From positions 84,865 to 148,864 of the forward strand of contig JAEZZY010000056.1 of assembly GCA_023418315.1 (NCBI GenBank): a DNA stretch of 64,000 nt, given 5' to 3'. The notes beneath the pieces are model-generated. The model worked only from the letters and a program-made list of their open reading frames with translations, did not search any database and was not told the origin of the DNA. Position 1 is the first letter of the stretch. The number at the start of each line of letters is the position of its first letter. Made by a program: the position numbers and the translations under genes. Of the stretch, positions 1 through 8,886 are shown in pieces. The DNA comes from Bacteroidota bacterium. GTDB taxonomy: Bacteria > Bacteroidota > Bacteroidia > Chitinophagales > Chitinophagaceae.

Positions 1-1920
1 ATCGTTGTGAATACCTGGAGTTACGACTATCGGCAAGGTCATTTCTTGTCCGTTAGCGGTAATTTTAATCACGCGCTTCTTCGTAACCACTTCGGTAATA
101 CTGGTAAGCTCTTCGTCCAGTTCTTTTGCTTTTTTAGGAGAAATACAAGCGTAGTTGTCCCAGGTAGCTTTGGTAAGCGGGTCCGGCATTTCTTGAAGCC
201 AGGGGTTGTTGCTCCATGCGCCGCCTTTACCTAAAGCCACGGTTTCGTACACTATTACTTCCATTCCGCCAGACGATTTCTTGCTTTGGATGGCAGCAGC
301 CGCTTCGGAAACATTTCCTGCGAAGGATGCGCTGCCCATTGCCACATCGCCGGCAGGCTCTATGATACCTTCTTGCAAGGCCTTATCCAGATTGGACTGT
401 CCGCCTAAGCGATCCATCCAATATTGATTCCAGTATTGTCCGTAGCTTACCGCAGAACCTGCCCAGGTCAGCAGACTGTCTTGGAAGGCACGGGTTTTAA
501 ACAAGGGGGCAATACCCGGCTGCATCAAGCTGAAATAACCGGTTTTAGGCTCGGCATCACCCCAGCTTTCGAGGAAGTGATGATCCGGAATAATGTATTT
601 ACACAGCTGTGTGGTTTCATCCATTCGTTCGCCGAAAGAAACCGTAACAGCTACTTTTTTCAATCCTTCAGCAAACTTAGCGCCTTGGTAGTAATCATAC
701 ACAGGGTTTACATCCTGCATCAATACGGCACCTACTTGTCCGGCATTCATAGCCGCAACAAGGTTTACCATATCGCTGTCAATACCTTGTTTGTAATTGC
801 TGGTAATACCCCAGTTTATAGTAGTACCGTTTGCGCCGATGGCAGCATTGATGGCATTCACCACCGTTTGCACCTGCACATCATTGGAGCCGCAAACCAC
901 GATGCCGTTTCCTTTTTTCAGATCGGCAGCCGCACGGCTAAGGGTTTCGTTCAGCTTTTTGTTGGCAAAGGAAGGAGCCGTGCCATTCACCGCATGGTAA
1001 AGAGCTAAGGCTACTGCACCGTATTCAGACGGCTTGCACACTGCACGTTCATCCGCAGCGGCGCCGGATATGGTATGGTTGGCTTCGATGTGATAATGCT
1101 TCGCCATTTCAGGGCTTTTAGCGCTTATCTTACGGGCATCTCCATATTGTTTTGCAAATTCTACAGGAGCTAACCAGGTGCCGAGGAAATCTGCTCCGAT
1201 ACCTACGATGGTTTTAGCTTTATCGAAATGATAAGAAGGCAGGGCACGTTTGCCGTAGCATGCTTCATTGGCAAGCAACATACCGGAGTAAGAAACCGCA
1301 TCGTAACTGATGTGTTTGAAATTCGGGTATTTCGCTACGAACTGGTTAATTACCTCTTTGGTAGTAGGGCTGATGATGGAAGAGGTTACCAAATAACCTT
1401 GTTTGCCGGCATTGGCGCTCAACGCATCTTTCACCATTTTATCCACCGCCTCAAATGTTACTTCATGTCCGTCGGCATAGGGCTGGCGTAGGCGTGCTTT
1501 GTCATAAAGATTTAAAACGGAAGCCTGTACCCGTGCAGAGGTGGAGCCTTTGGTAATAGAGGATTTTTCATTTCCCTCTATTTTTATAGGGCGACCATCG
1601 CGGGTTTTAATAACTATCGGACACCATTCCCCGCCATCTACAAATGTAGATGCGTAGTAATTGGGTACGCCCGGGGTAATGTCTTCCGGCTTTATGGCAT
1701 AGGGAATTACCTTGCGTACGGGCATTTCGCAACTTGCAGCCAGCATAGCCGCCGCAGTGCTGAAGCCCAAATATTTCAAAAAGTCACGGCGGGGCGTAGT
1801 GGCATCCAAAAGATTACCGCTAAGGTCAAACGGCAGAGGTTCGTTAAACTCATCCGCTTGCTGGGGAGCTTCTTTTTTCTGAAGATCCTCCACTCCCATC
1901 CAATATTGTTTTTGACTCAT
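1..1920 (-). CDS. actB: Alternative complex III iron-sulfur/molybdopterin-like subunit ActB (3' end cut by window edge)
   Basis: The minus frame is open from an ATG at 1918-1920 to the left edge, giving 640 codons without a stop, so the C-terminus is missing. It encodes the large peripheral subunit of alternative complex III, which moves electrons from quinol to cytochrome acceptors. Residues about 42-64 carry a Tat-like signal (TTPRRDFLKYLGFS, then AAAMLAASC). The LAASC also resembles a lipobox, so Cys64 may be lipidated. The following sequence reads as the molybdopterin-oxidoreductase-like B1 domain, which in this family has no cofactor. The ferredoxin-like B2 domain with its Fe-S cysteines would lie beyond the window. 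It follows actA by 112 nt on the same strand, the usual act gene order. Confidence 0.93.
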   Translation of the reverse strand, partial: MSQKQYWMGVEDLQKKEAPQQADEFNEPLPFDLSGNLLDATTPRRDFLKYLGFSTAAAMLAASCEMPVRKVIPYAIKPEDITPGVPNYYASTFVDGGEWCPIVIKTRDGRPIKIEGNEKSSITKGSTSARVQASVLNLYDKARLRQPYADGHEVTFEAVDKMVKDALSANAGKQGYLVTSSIISPTTKEVINQFVAKYPNFKHISYDAVSYSGMLLANEACYGKRALPSYHFDKAKTIVGIGADFLGTWLAPVEFAKQYGDARKISAKSPEMAKHYHIEANHTISGAAADERAVCKPSEYGAVALALYHAVNGTAPSFANKKLNETLSRAAADLKKGNGIVVCGSNDVQVQTVVNAINAAIGANGTTINWGITSNYKQGIDSDMVNLVAAMNAGQVGAVLMQDVNPVYDYYQGAKFAEGLKKVAVTVSFGERMDETTQLCKYIIPDHHFLESWGDAEPKTGYFSLMQPGIAPLFKTRAFQDSLLTWAGSAVSYGQYWNQYWMDRLGGQSNLDKALQEGIIEPAGDVAMGSASFAGNVSEAAAAIQSKKSSGGMEVIVYETVALGKGGAWSNNPWLQEMPDPLTKATWDNYACISPKKAKELDEELTSITEVVTKKRVIKITANGQEMTLPIVVTPGIHND

Positions 1921-2032
1921 AAATAATTTAAAATTCAAAAAGCAAAATTCAAAAAATCAACCGCACAAAACCTAACCTTCACTATATCTAAAATCAAGTA
2001 TTCAAGCTAACCATCTTACTACTACACTATTA

Positions 2033-3286
2033 TTAATAGTGGCATTTCTGACATTCCAAACCTCCGATATCTTCCACGGTTACACCGGTGCGTTTTCCGC
2101 TTTTGATTTCTTCGTGGTATTTCTCATAAATGCTGTAGTAATTGTTATCCGCAAACTGCACTTGGGTTTGTCTGTGGCAGTTTACACACCATCCCATGGA
2201 AAGCGGCGCAAACTGATACACTTCATCCATCGTTTCTATAGGGCCGTGGCAACGCTGACATTGCACATCTCCTACAGCTACGTGCTGTGAGTGATTGAAA
2301 TAAACATGATCGGGCAGGTTGTGGATTTTCACCCATTCTATAGGCTTGGTGATGATATTGCCATTGGCATCCCGGCGGTAGTCTTTCGCTACAGGATCCC
2401 AACCGGTGTATTCATATAGTTTTTGTATTTCGGCAGTGCCGTCCACTTCTTTTCCTTCTGCTGTTATCAGCTTTTCATCCCCGGTATATTCATTGATTTG
2501 TTTATGGCAATTCATACATACGCTCGGAGAAGGCACCATAGCCATTTTCCCTTTTTCTGCACTGGAGTGGCAATAGAGGCAGTTGATCTGATTGACCCCT
2601 GCGTGTACTTTGTGGGAGTAGAAGATAGGTTGCTCCGGCTCGTAATTCTGCTGGCGACCCATTTCTATAGCGCCGTTGGTGATCCAGTAACCGCAGAAAA
2701 TAAAGAATAAGATAACGCCTATAGCGATAAATACTTTATTGCGATAGAAGGGAACTTCATGCTCATTAGGCAATCCTTCTTTGTCATTGGCTACGCGACG
2801 CAGACCATAGTTGGCACGCCACAGAATAATCATCAACGCTACCAGAGACAAGGTGATGAAAGTGTAAAGCCAGGTGTTGCCGTCTTTTTGCTCCGCTCCC
2901 GCAGTAGTAGCCGCAGGTGTATCTTTTTTAGGAGGCTCTACGGAATTTACATAGGTAATGATGGCATCAATTTCTTCATCCGACATGTTCGCGAATGCCG
3001 TCATCGGAATTTTGTTCCATTTGTTGAAAACCTCATTGGCGTATTTATCGCCGCTGGCAATTAACGCCGCAGAGTTTTTTACCCATTTGTGCAACCATTC
3101 TTTGCTGGGCACTCGACTGTCCACGCCTTTTAGCGCAGGCCCTGTCGCATCTTTCAATGGATTGTGGCAGGAGGCACAGTTGGATTGGAACAATGCTTTA
3201 CCGTCGGGAGCGGCAAACGAAGAAAAATGGCTGAAAAACAGCGCTATTATCAGTATAATGGAAGCCCTTGCGATTTTCAGATACAT
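2033..3286 (-). CDS. actA: Alternative complex III multiheme cytochrome c subunit ActA
   Basis: This is a membrane-anchored multiheme cytochrome of alternative complex III, 417 aa from the chosen ATG. A signal peptide (MYLKIARASIILII..., ending FAA) precedes a class I cytochrome c domain with CASCH at about 37-41. A transmembrane helix (~139-156) and a second hydrophobic helix (~185-202) follow. The C-terminal half has five more heme sites: CLYCH, CMNCH, CQRCH, CVNCH and CQKCH. That makes six CxxCH in total, against five in the classical ActA. The frame extends to a TTG at 3319, but the ATG at 3284-3286 sits directly before the signal peptide. It is the upstream gene of the act operon, with actB next. 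Confidence 0.92.
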   Translation of the reverse strand: MYLKIARASIILIIALFFSHFSSFAAPDGKALFQSNCASCHNPLKDATGPALKGVDSRVPSKEWLHKWVKNSAALIASGDKYANEVFNKWNKIPMTAFANMSDEEIDAIITYVNSVEPPKKDTPAATTAGAEQKDGNTWLYTFITLSLVALMIILWRANYGLRRVANDKEGLPNEHEVPFYRNKVFIAIGVILFFIFCGYWITNGAIEMGRQQNYEPEQPIFYSHKVHAGVNQINCLYCHSSAEKGKMAMVPSPSVCMNCHKQINEYTGDEKLITAEGKEVDGTAEIQKLYEYTGWDPVAKDYRRDANGNIITKPIEWVKIHNLPDHVYFNHSQHVAVGDVQCQRCHGPIETMDEVYQFAPLSMGWCVNCHRQTQVQFADNNYYSIYEKYHEEIKSGKRTGVTVEDIGGLECQKCHY

Positions 3287-3356
3287 TAGCTTTTTAAATT
3301 CTGACACAGGAATAAACAATTAAGGAAATTAACTTTCCTTTTACGTGAAACGTGGG

Positions 3357-3364
3357 CAAAACTA
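3357..3364 (-). promoter_or_regulatory. Putative Bacteroidota -7 box for actAB
   Basis: The minus strand reads TAGTTTTG, matching the Bacteroidota TAnnTTTG element about 70 nt upstream of the actA ATG. No clear TTTG -33 element is visible at the usual spacing, so this is tentative. Confidence 0.4.
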
Positions 3365-3569
3365 CAACACAAAGCGCAAAAGTTATAACGATTTTTGAAA
3401 AAATTTTTCCTTTATTGACAAGCGTTTCAGCCCATATTTTATTAATGACAATTTGGGAATGTCATTTTATTGTCAGAAAAACGGTTTTTCGTGCCCCTCA
3501 ATTTTTTGATAATTTTTTGTAAAAAAGAAATTACAGTTTACGGTGATGTGTATTTTTTGTGGAGAAATT

Positions 3570-4637
3570 TTACGGTGTTGCTGCCTTTACGAGGTAGATA
3601 AGGGTGGGAAAGTGGTCGCTATAGCCGTTGTTCCATTGCTCATTAGAAAAAGAGCGCTTAGGATAGCCTTTATAACGACCGAATTTTTCTATCAAAAAGT
3701 CTCTCTTGAAAATCTCCGATTTATAGTAGCACCAATGCGCTCCGTCCTTGTTATATTGTTGCAGAAAAGCGCCTGAAAGGAGAATCTGGTCAAACAAGTT
3801 CCAGCGATCATCATAGCTCAAAGAGCCGTACCCTTTTTTATAAAAACGCAGCCAGGGATTATACAATTCATGAACGGCAATTTTGTTTTTTTCGCCTTTT
3901 GCGCCCAGGGTTTTGGTAAGGCTTGCACTTACTGGGTCGTCGTTGAGATCACCCATAAGGAGGATACGCGTATGCGGATTAAGGGCGGTGAGGGAATCTA
4001 TCAGTTTCTTGCACACGCCGGCTGCTATGGCTCTCAGCGGTGCCGAAGCCGCCTCACCACCCCGCCGGGAGGGCCAGTGATTCACCAGAATATGCACCGT
4101 ATCTCCCGCTAAAACGCCCTGCACATACAGCACATCTCTGGTTTTCCCACCTTTTATAGCCCCGGCTTTGCGAATGTTCACATACAGCGCTCTGGCGTTT
4201 ATGACTTTAAAATACGCAGGATTGTAGAGCATTGCCACATCAATGCCGCGCGAATCGTAGCTGTCGAAATGAAGGAACCGGTATTTGTCTTTTAACTCCG
4301 GTTGCCGAATCAAATCGGTTAATACCCGGTCATTTTCTATCTCCGCCGTGCCTATAATCGCTGCTCCGTCCGGGGTAAGCTCTGTGCCCAGCCGGCTAAT
4401 CACCTTCGCAAGATTTTGAAGTTTTTCCCTATAAACGATGCCGGAATAATGATAGGCGCCATCAGGCAAAAAATCATCATCACCCCAGTTTTTGGGATCG
4501 TCAAGGGTATCAAACAGGTTCTCAAAATTGTAAAACGCCACTGCGCTTATGTGCATATTCTTTTGGGCTGCAGCAATGCTTGGAATGCCTATAAAAATTA
4601 AAAAAAAGAGAAAGGGTTTTTTCACGGTTAAAAACAT
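3570..4637 (-). CDS. Secreted endonuclease/exonuclease/phosphatase-family protein
   Basis: The protein has 355 aa with an N-terminal signal peptide (MFLTVKKPFLFFLIFIGIPSIAAAQ), so it is exported. It belongs to the endonuclease/exonuclease/phosphatase fold (DNase I, exonuclease III-like phosphodiesterases). Hallmarks are AFYNFENLFD near the start, the metal-binding Glu in GTAEIEN, NHWPSRRGG, GDLNDDP (catalytic Asp/Asn) and the C-terminal SDHFP (Asp-His pair), so the active site looks intact. The ATG at 4635-4637 is preferred; the frame runs on to a TTG at 4646. It is divergent from the TonB-dependent receptor at 4761 with a 123-nt gap, which suggests shared regulation. The substrate could be nucleic acid or a phosphoester; the sequence does not decide. 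Confidence 0.85.
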   Translation of the reverse strand: MFLTVKKPFLFFLIFIGIPSIAAAQKNMHISAVAFYNFENLFDTLDDPKNWGDDDFLPDGAYHYSGIVYREKLQNLAKVISRLGTELTPDGAAIIGTAEIENDRVLTDLIRQPELKDKYRFLHFDSYDSRGIDVAMLYNPAYFKVINARALYVNIRKAGAIKGGKTRDVLYVQGVLAGDTVHILVNHWPSRRGGEAASAPLRAIAAGVCKKLIDSLTALNPHTRILLMGDLNDDPVSASLTKTLGAKGEKNKIAVHELYNPWLRFYKKGYGSLSYDDRWNLFDQILLSGAFLQQYNKDGAHWCYYKSEIFKRDFLIEKFGRYKGYPKRSFSNEQWNNGYSDHFPTLIYLVKAATP

Positions 4638-4760
4638 TTTCACCAAAGGAACAGAAAAATTAAATAAAAAAACGGTTTGTTTTATTATAACATTGATATA
4701 ATTTTAATCATTGAATTGCATGACCACAGGCTTTTTACCCTTTAAAAAATAAAAGCTATC

Positions 4761-7529
4761 ATGAAAAAAATACTATCAACCCTATTCCTTCCTTTTTTCA
4801 TTTATCAGGAAGCAGAGGCGCAGGAGAAACAATATGCCCTGGTAAAAGGAAGCCTGCAATTTGAAAGCAAGGCGCCTGTTAGCAACGAAACGGTAGCAAT
4901 CCCCTACCTCCGCATGCTCACCACCACAGATGGCAAGGGGCATTTTACCCTCACCCATGTGCCTTTTGGAATACACCGCATCGTTATAGGCGAAGGAAGG
5001 ATGGCTGCCGATACGATTTCCGTGAGCATCAACGAAGAAACCGTGAATTTAGGTGTTTTAACCCTTGCAGCTAACGAGGCAATGATTTCCTCTGCACAAC
5101 AGTTGCTCCTCCCCACCATAGCTCTGGAAGATAGAGACAGCGATGAGGAAAACGGCGGTGCCACCGGCGTGAGCAGCTTGCTTACCGCTTCCAGAGATCC
5201 GTTTATCAATACGGCTGCATTTACCTTTGGCGCTTATCGTTTTCAGGCAAGGGGCTATGACCGCAGCCAGCAGCAGGTGCTCATCAACGGAGCGCCTATG
5301 AATGATGTGGAAACCGGAAGTGCTTACTGGAGCCAATGGGGCGGACTGAATGATGTATTTCGCAGCAGAAGCACTACCTATGGATTACAACCTTCCGACT
5401 ATGCCTTTGGCGGAATAAACGGCACTACCGCTTTTGATGCCACCGCAGCCGACCAGCGCAAGCAAACCCGTATTACCTACTCGCTCTCCAACCGGCAATA
5501 CCGACACCGGTTGATGCTCACACACAGCAGCGGACTCACTAAAAACGGATGGGCCTATGCGCTTTCTTTTTCCAAGAGATGGGCTGAAGAAGGCTATATA
5601 CAAGGCTCTTTTTATGATGGCTATTCTTACTATGCTGCCGTTTCCAAAAAAATTAAACACAAACATGATCTTAACCTTACCGTATTCGGCGCACCTACCA
5701 AAAGAGGAAAAATAGCGCCTTCCTTCCACGAAGCCTATGAAGTGCTGGATAATCCTTTTTACAACCCAAACTGGGGCTGGCAAAACGGAAAAAAACGAAA
5801 TGCCAAAGTAGCGAATAGCCATCAACCTACCCTCCTGCTGAATTATGAACACCATCCTTCCGAATCGCTTCACTGGAACACCGTTATAGGCTATCAATTT
5901 GGGGAAAATAAAAACTCCACCTTAGACTGGTACAACGCCGCCGACCCGCGCCCCGATTATTACAAATACCTGCCAAGCCATACGTTAAAAGCTGATGAAA
6001 ATTATCCAAACCTTCCGGCGCAGCAAGTAGCAGAAGCCCAGCAACAGTTTACAGACCGGTCGCAAATACACTGGAACGAGCTGTATGAAACCAATAAACT
6101 GCACCAGGGCAGATCCCTGTACGCCATAGGCGAGGATGTGGATAAGCTAAGAAAATGGATATTCAGCGCCAATCTTCAAAAAGCAATGAGCGAACACCTT
6201 AGCCTGCAAACTGGCATTTCGCTGCAAAAACAACATACGGAAAGCTACCGCCAAATGAAAGACCTGCTGGGCGGCGACTATTTTCTCAATGTAAATTCCT
6301 TTACCGAAAGAAACTTCGCCGGTTCCTCCACCGAAAACCAAAATGACCTCAACCATCCCGATCAAAAAATACGCGTGGGCGACCCTTATTTTTATCACTA
6401 TAATTTAGATTTTCTGAAGGCATGGTGGTGGGGACAAGCGCAGTTTACTTACAACAAATTCGACCTTTTCATAGGGGCACACTATGGCGTTCATTCTTTT
6501 CAAAGAGAAGGTTTATTCAGAAACGGGCTTTTTGCAAATGATTCCTACGGCAAAGGTCCCAGGCAAACCTTTAGCCCTTACGGCATCAAAGGCGGACTGA
6601 CCTATAAACTGAACGGTCGTCATTATCTTTTTGCTCATGCGGCATACGCAACCGATGCACCTGCGGTGGACAACACGTATTTCTCCGCCCGTGTGCGCAA
6701 TACCGTAGTGTCTCAGCCCACCCTGCAAAAGACCGCCACGGTGGAAGCCGGTTATTTACTACACGCACCCAAAACCAACCTACGGGCTGTGGGCTATACT
6801 ACCGAGCACAAAGATGCAGTAGCCGTGCAACGATTTTTTTACCAAGGCACCGGCAGCGCCAACAGCATGATGGCTTATGTATTGCAAGGTGTGGACACAC
6901 GTTATACGGGGCTGGAGCTGGCATTGGATTATAAACTCAGTTCTTCGATTTCCGCTACAGCCGTAGCCGCTATTGGGCAGGCATTTTATACGGATGATGT
7001 GCAGGCAACCGGTTATTTTGAAAATGCTTTGCCGGATTCCATCCTGCACGAAACGGCTTATCTCAACAATACCTACCTCGGCGTAGGTCCGCAAAGCGCC
7101 TACACACTGGGCTTCAACTACCGCTCTCCCCACTATTGGTATTTCTACCTTAACGGTTCTTATTTTCACCGCAATTATGTAGCACCCGCAGCGCCACGAC
7201 GCACCGCCCAGGCTGTGGAAGGAATAGAAGCCGGAAGTGAACAATGGCATTCCATCCTGGATCAGGAAAAGCTGCCTTCTTTTTTCACTTTTGATCTGTT
7301 TATGGGCAAATCTTTTTTGCTTTCCAAAAGCATAAAATCGCTGCCGCGTAATACCTACCTCTACCTGAATATAGGGGTCAATAATTTATTAAACAATAAG
7401 CAGATAATCACCGGCGGTTTTGAAAACATCCGTTTCGATTACCAAGAAGCTGATGCAGGCAAATTTGCGTCCAAATATTTCTATGGCTATGGACGGAATT
7501 ATTTCATCAACCTTTCCGTCAAATTTTAA
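4761..7529 (+). CDS. TonB-dependent outer-membrane receptor
   Basis: A 922-aa outer-membrane receptor starting at ATG 4761. A short signal peptide ends at about residue 20 (EAEAQ). A carboxypeptidase-regulatory-like domain occupies ~25-105 (TTTDGKGHFTLTHVPFG). The plug follows, with QARGYDRSQQQVLINGAPM and a QWGGLNDVFR segment, then a long beta-barrel ending in an aromatic terminus (FINLSVKF). It lacks a SusD partner; the next gene, 24 nt downstream, is a DUF5689 lipoprotein likely in the same transcript. The receptor would import a ligand processed by the neighbouring secreted nuclease-family enzyme; that link is inferred from context only. Confidence 0.9.
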   Translation: MKKILSTLFLPFFIYQEAEAQEKQYALVKGSLQFESKAPVSNETVAIPYLRMLTTTDGKGHFTLTHVPFGIHRIVIGEGRMAADTISVSINEETVNLGVLTLAANEAMISSAQQLLLPTIALEDRDSDEENGGATGVSSLLTASRDPFINTAAFTFGAYRFQARGYDRSQQQVLINGAPMNDVETGSAYWSQWGGLNDVFRSRSTTYGLQPSDYAFGGINGTTAFDATAADQRKQTRITYSLSNRQYRHRLMLTHSSGLTKNGWAYALSFSKRWAEEGYIQGSFYDGYSYYAAVSKKIKHKHDLNLTVFGAPTKRGKIAPSFHEAYEVLDNPFYNPNWGWQNGKKRNAKVANSHQPTLLLNYEHHPSESLHWNTVIGYQFGENKNSTLDWYNAADPRPDYYKYLPSHTLKADENYPNLPAQQVAEAQQQFTDRSQIHWNELYETNKLHQGRSLYAIGEDVDKLRKWIFSANLQKAMSEHLSLQTGISLQKQHTESYRQMKDLLGGDYFLNVNSFTERNFAGSSTENQNDLNHPDQKIRVGDPYFYHYNLDFLKAWWWGQAQFTYNKFDLFIGAHYGVHSFQREGLFRNGLFANDSYGKGPRQTFSPYGIKGGLTYKLNGRHYLFAHAAYATDAPAVDNTYFSARVRNTVVSQPTLQKTATVEAGYLLHAPKTNLRAVGYTTEHKDAVAVQRFFYQGTGSANSMMAYVLQGVDTRYTGLELALDYKLSSSISATAVAAIGQAFYTDDVQATGYFENALPDSILHETAYLNNTYLGVGPQSAYTLGFNYRSPHYWYFYLNGSYFHRNYVAPAAPRRTAQAVEGIEAGSEQWHSILDQEKLPSFFTFDLFMGKSFLLSKSIKSLPRNTYLYLNIGVNNLLNNKQIITGGFENIRFDYQEADAGKFASKYFYGYGRNYFINLSVKF

Positions 7530-7553
7530 ATCACCTACAAAATCCTAAACAAC

Positions 7554-8864
7554 ATGAAAAACAATTTGCTCCTTTCTTCCCTTTTTCTCATCCTCTTTTT
7601 CACTACCGGTTCTTGTTTGAAAAAAACATACAATCCGCCGCCCGACCTCACGCAAGAAGACCCGCAGCTTCCGGTGAATACAACCATCGCCCGGTTGAAA
7701 AATTTTTATGCTTCCATAGCCGTGGCACAACCCATAGACAGCGAATGGACCATCTCAGGCATCATCACCGGCGATGACCGCTCCGGCAATATTTATAAGC
7801 AAATAACCCTCGAAGACAGCACCGGCGGCATTAGCCTTTCGGTAGATGGCACGGGGCTTTATTCCAAACTTCCCGTAGGGCGCAAAATATATGTACGGCT
7901 GAAGGGGCTTTACTATGGTTTTTATAACGGATTGCCGCAGATTGGCTATTCTACAGACGAATCGGGAGGTGTTACCCGCATTCCGCAGAATTTGCTGGAC
8001 CGCTATGTGGTGAGAGCCGATTACCCGCACCCGGTTCCCGTTACGGTTTTTGACGATTTAGCTGCATTATCCGTGCTTAACAAAACGATGCTCAACCGCC
8101 TGGTGCGCATTAATAATGTGGAAATAGCCTTGCCGGATTTAGGAAAAACTTATGCGGAAAACGCACAGATAGCCAGCGGTTCGGATATTGGCATTACGGA
8201 TTGCAACGGCAAAACCATTATCCTGCGCAACAGTGCCTTTGCCAGTTTTCAATCGCTGCCGCTGCCCCAAGGCAAAGGAAGCATTACCGCGTTGTATATG
8301 ATTTACCGCGACGAGCCGCAACTCGTTATCCGCGATACATCGGACATGCAGCTCTATGGCAGCCGGTGCAACGGAGGAAGCTCCGGCACCACTCTTTTAC
8401 TGAATGAAGATTTTAGTGATTTGGATGAATGGACCGTGCATAGTAGCATTGGGGATCAAAAATGGAATCTGGCGCAATTCGGAAACCCCAAACCCTGTGC
8501 CTATATGAGCGGCTATGCAAGCGGAAACAAAGCAAATGAAGACTGGCTCATCTCCAAAGAGCTGAATCTTTCCGGATTTCAACACATCTCGCTTCAGTTT
8601 GAAAGTGCAGGGAATTATGAAGGCAAAACGATAGAATGCTATCTCTCCACCAATTATAGCGGCAGCGGAGCGCCTGGTTCGGCTACCTGGACTTTGTTGC
8701 CTGCCAATTATGATACGGAAGATGGCTTTTCTTTCACTCCTTCGGGCAATATAGATCTTTCTGCCTATAAAGACCGGAAGGTGCATATAGCGTTCAAATA
8801 TACCTCTACCACCGCCGCAGCAGCCAGTTGGGAAGTGGATAATGTGCGGGTTTCGGCAGAATGA
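7554..8864 (+). CDS. DUF5689-type surface lipoprotein with C-terminal choice-of-anchor-J-like domain
   Basis: A 436-aa lipoprotein: the signal sequence ends in a lipobox (FFTTGSC, Cys at ~21). Residues ~35-275 look like DUF5689: an OB-fold-like strand set (TISGIITGDDRSGNIYKQ, LEDSTGGISLSVDG, GRKIYVRLKGLYYG) followed by a second strand-rich part. Residues ~280-436 resemble a choice-of-anchor-J jelly roll (NEDFSDLDEWTVHS, ANEDWLISKELNLSGF, SWEVDNVRV). It lies 24 nt after the TonB-dependent receptor and is probably cotranscribed, so it may act as the surface substrate-binding partner. The domain names come from family resemblance; the ligand is unknown. Confidence 0.8.
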   Translation: MKNNLLLSSLFLILFFTTGSCLKKTYNPPPDLTQEDPQLPVNTTIARLKNFYASIAVAQPIDSEWTISGIITGDDRSGNIYKQITLEDSTGGISLSVDGTGLYSKLPVGRKIYVRLKGLYYGFYNGLPQIGYSTDESGGVTRIPQNLLDRYVVRADYPHPVPVTVFDDLAALSVLNKTMLNRLVRINNVEIALPDLGKTYAENAQIASGSDIGITDCNGKTIILRNSAFASFQSLPLPQGKGSITALYMIYRDEPQLVIRDTSDMQLYGSRCNGGSSGTTLLLNEDFSDLDEWTVHSSIGDQKWNLAQFGNPKPCAYMSGYASGNKANEDWLISKELNLSGFQHISLQFESAGNYEGKTIECYLSTNYSGSGAPGSATWTLLPANYDTEDGFSFTPSGNIDLSAYKDRKVHIAFKYTSTTAAAASWEVDNVRVSAE

Positions 8865-8886
8865 TTACCGCGGCATCACACCGGAG

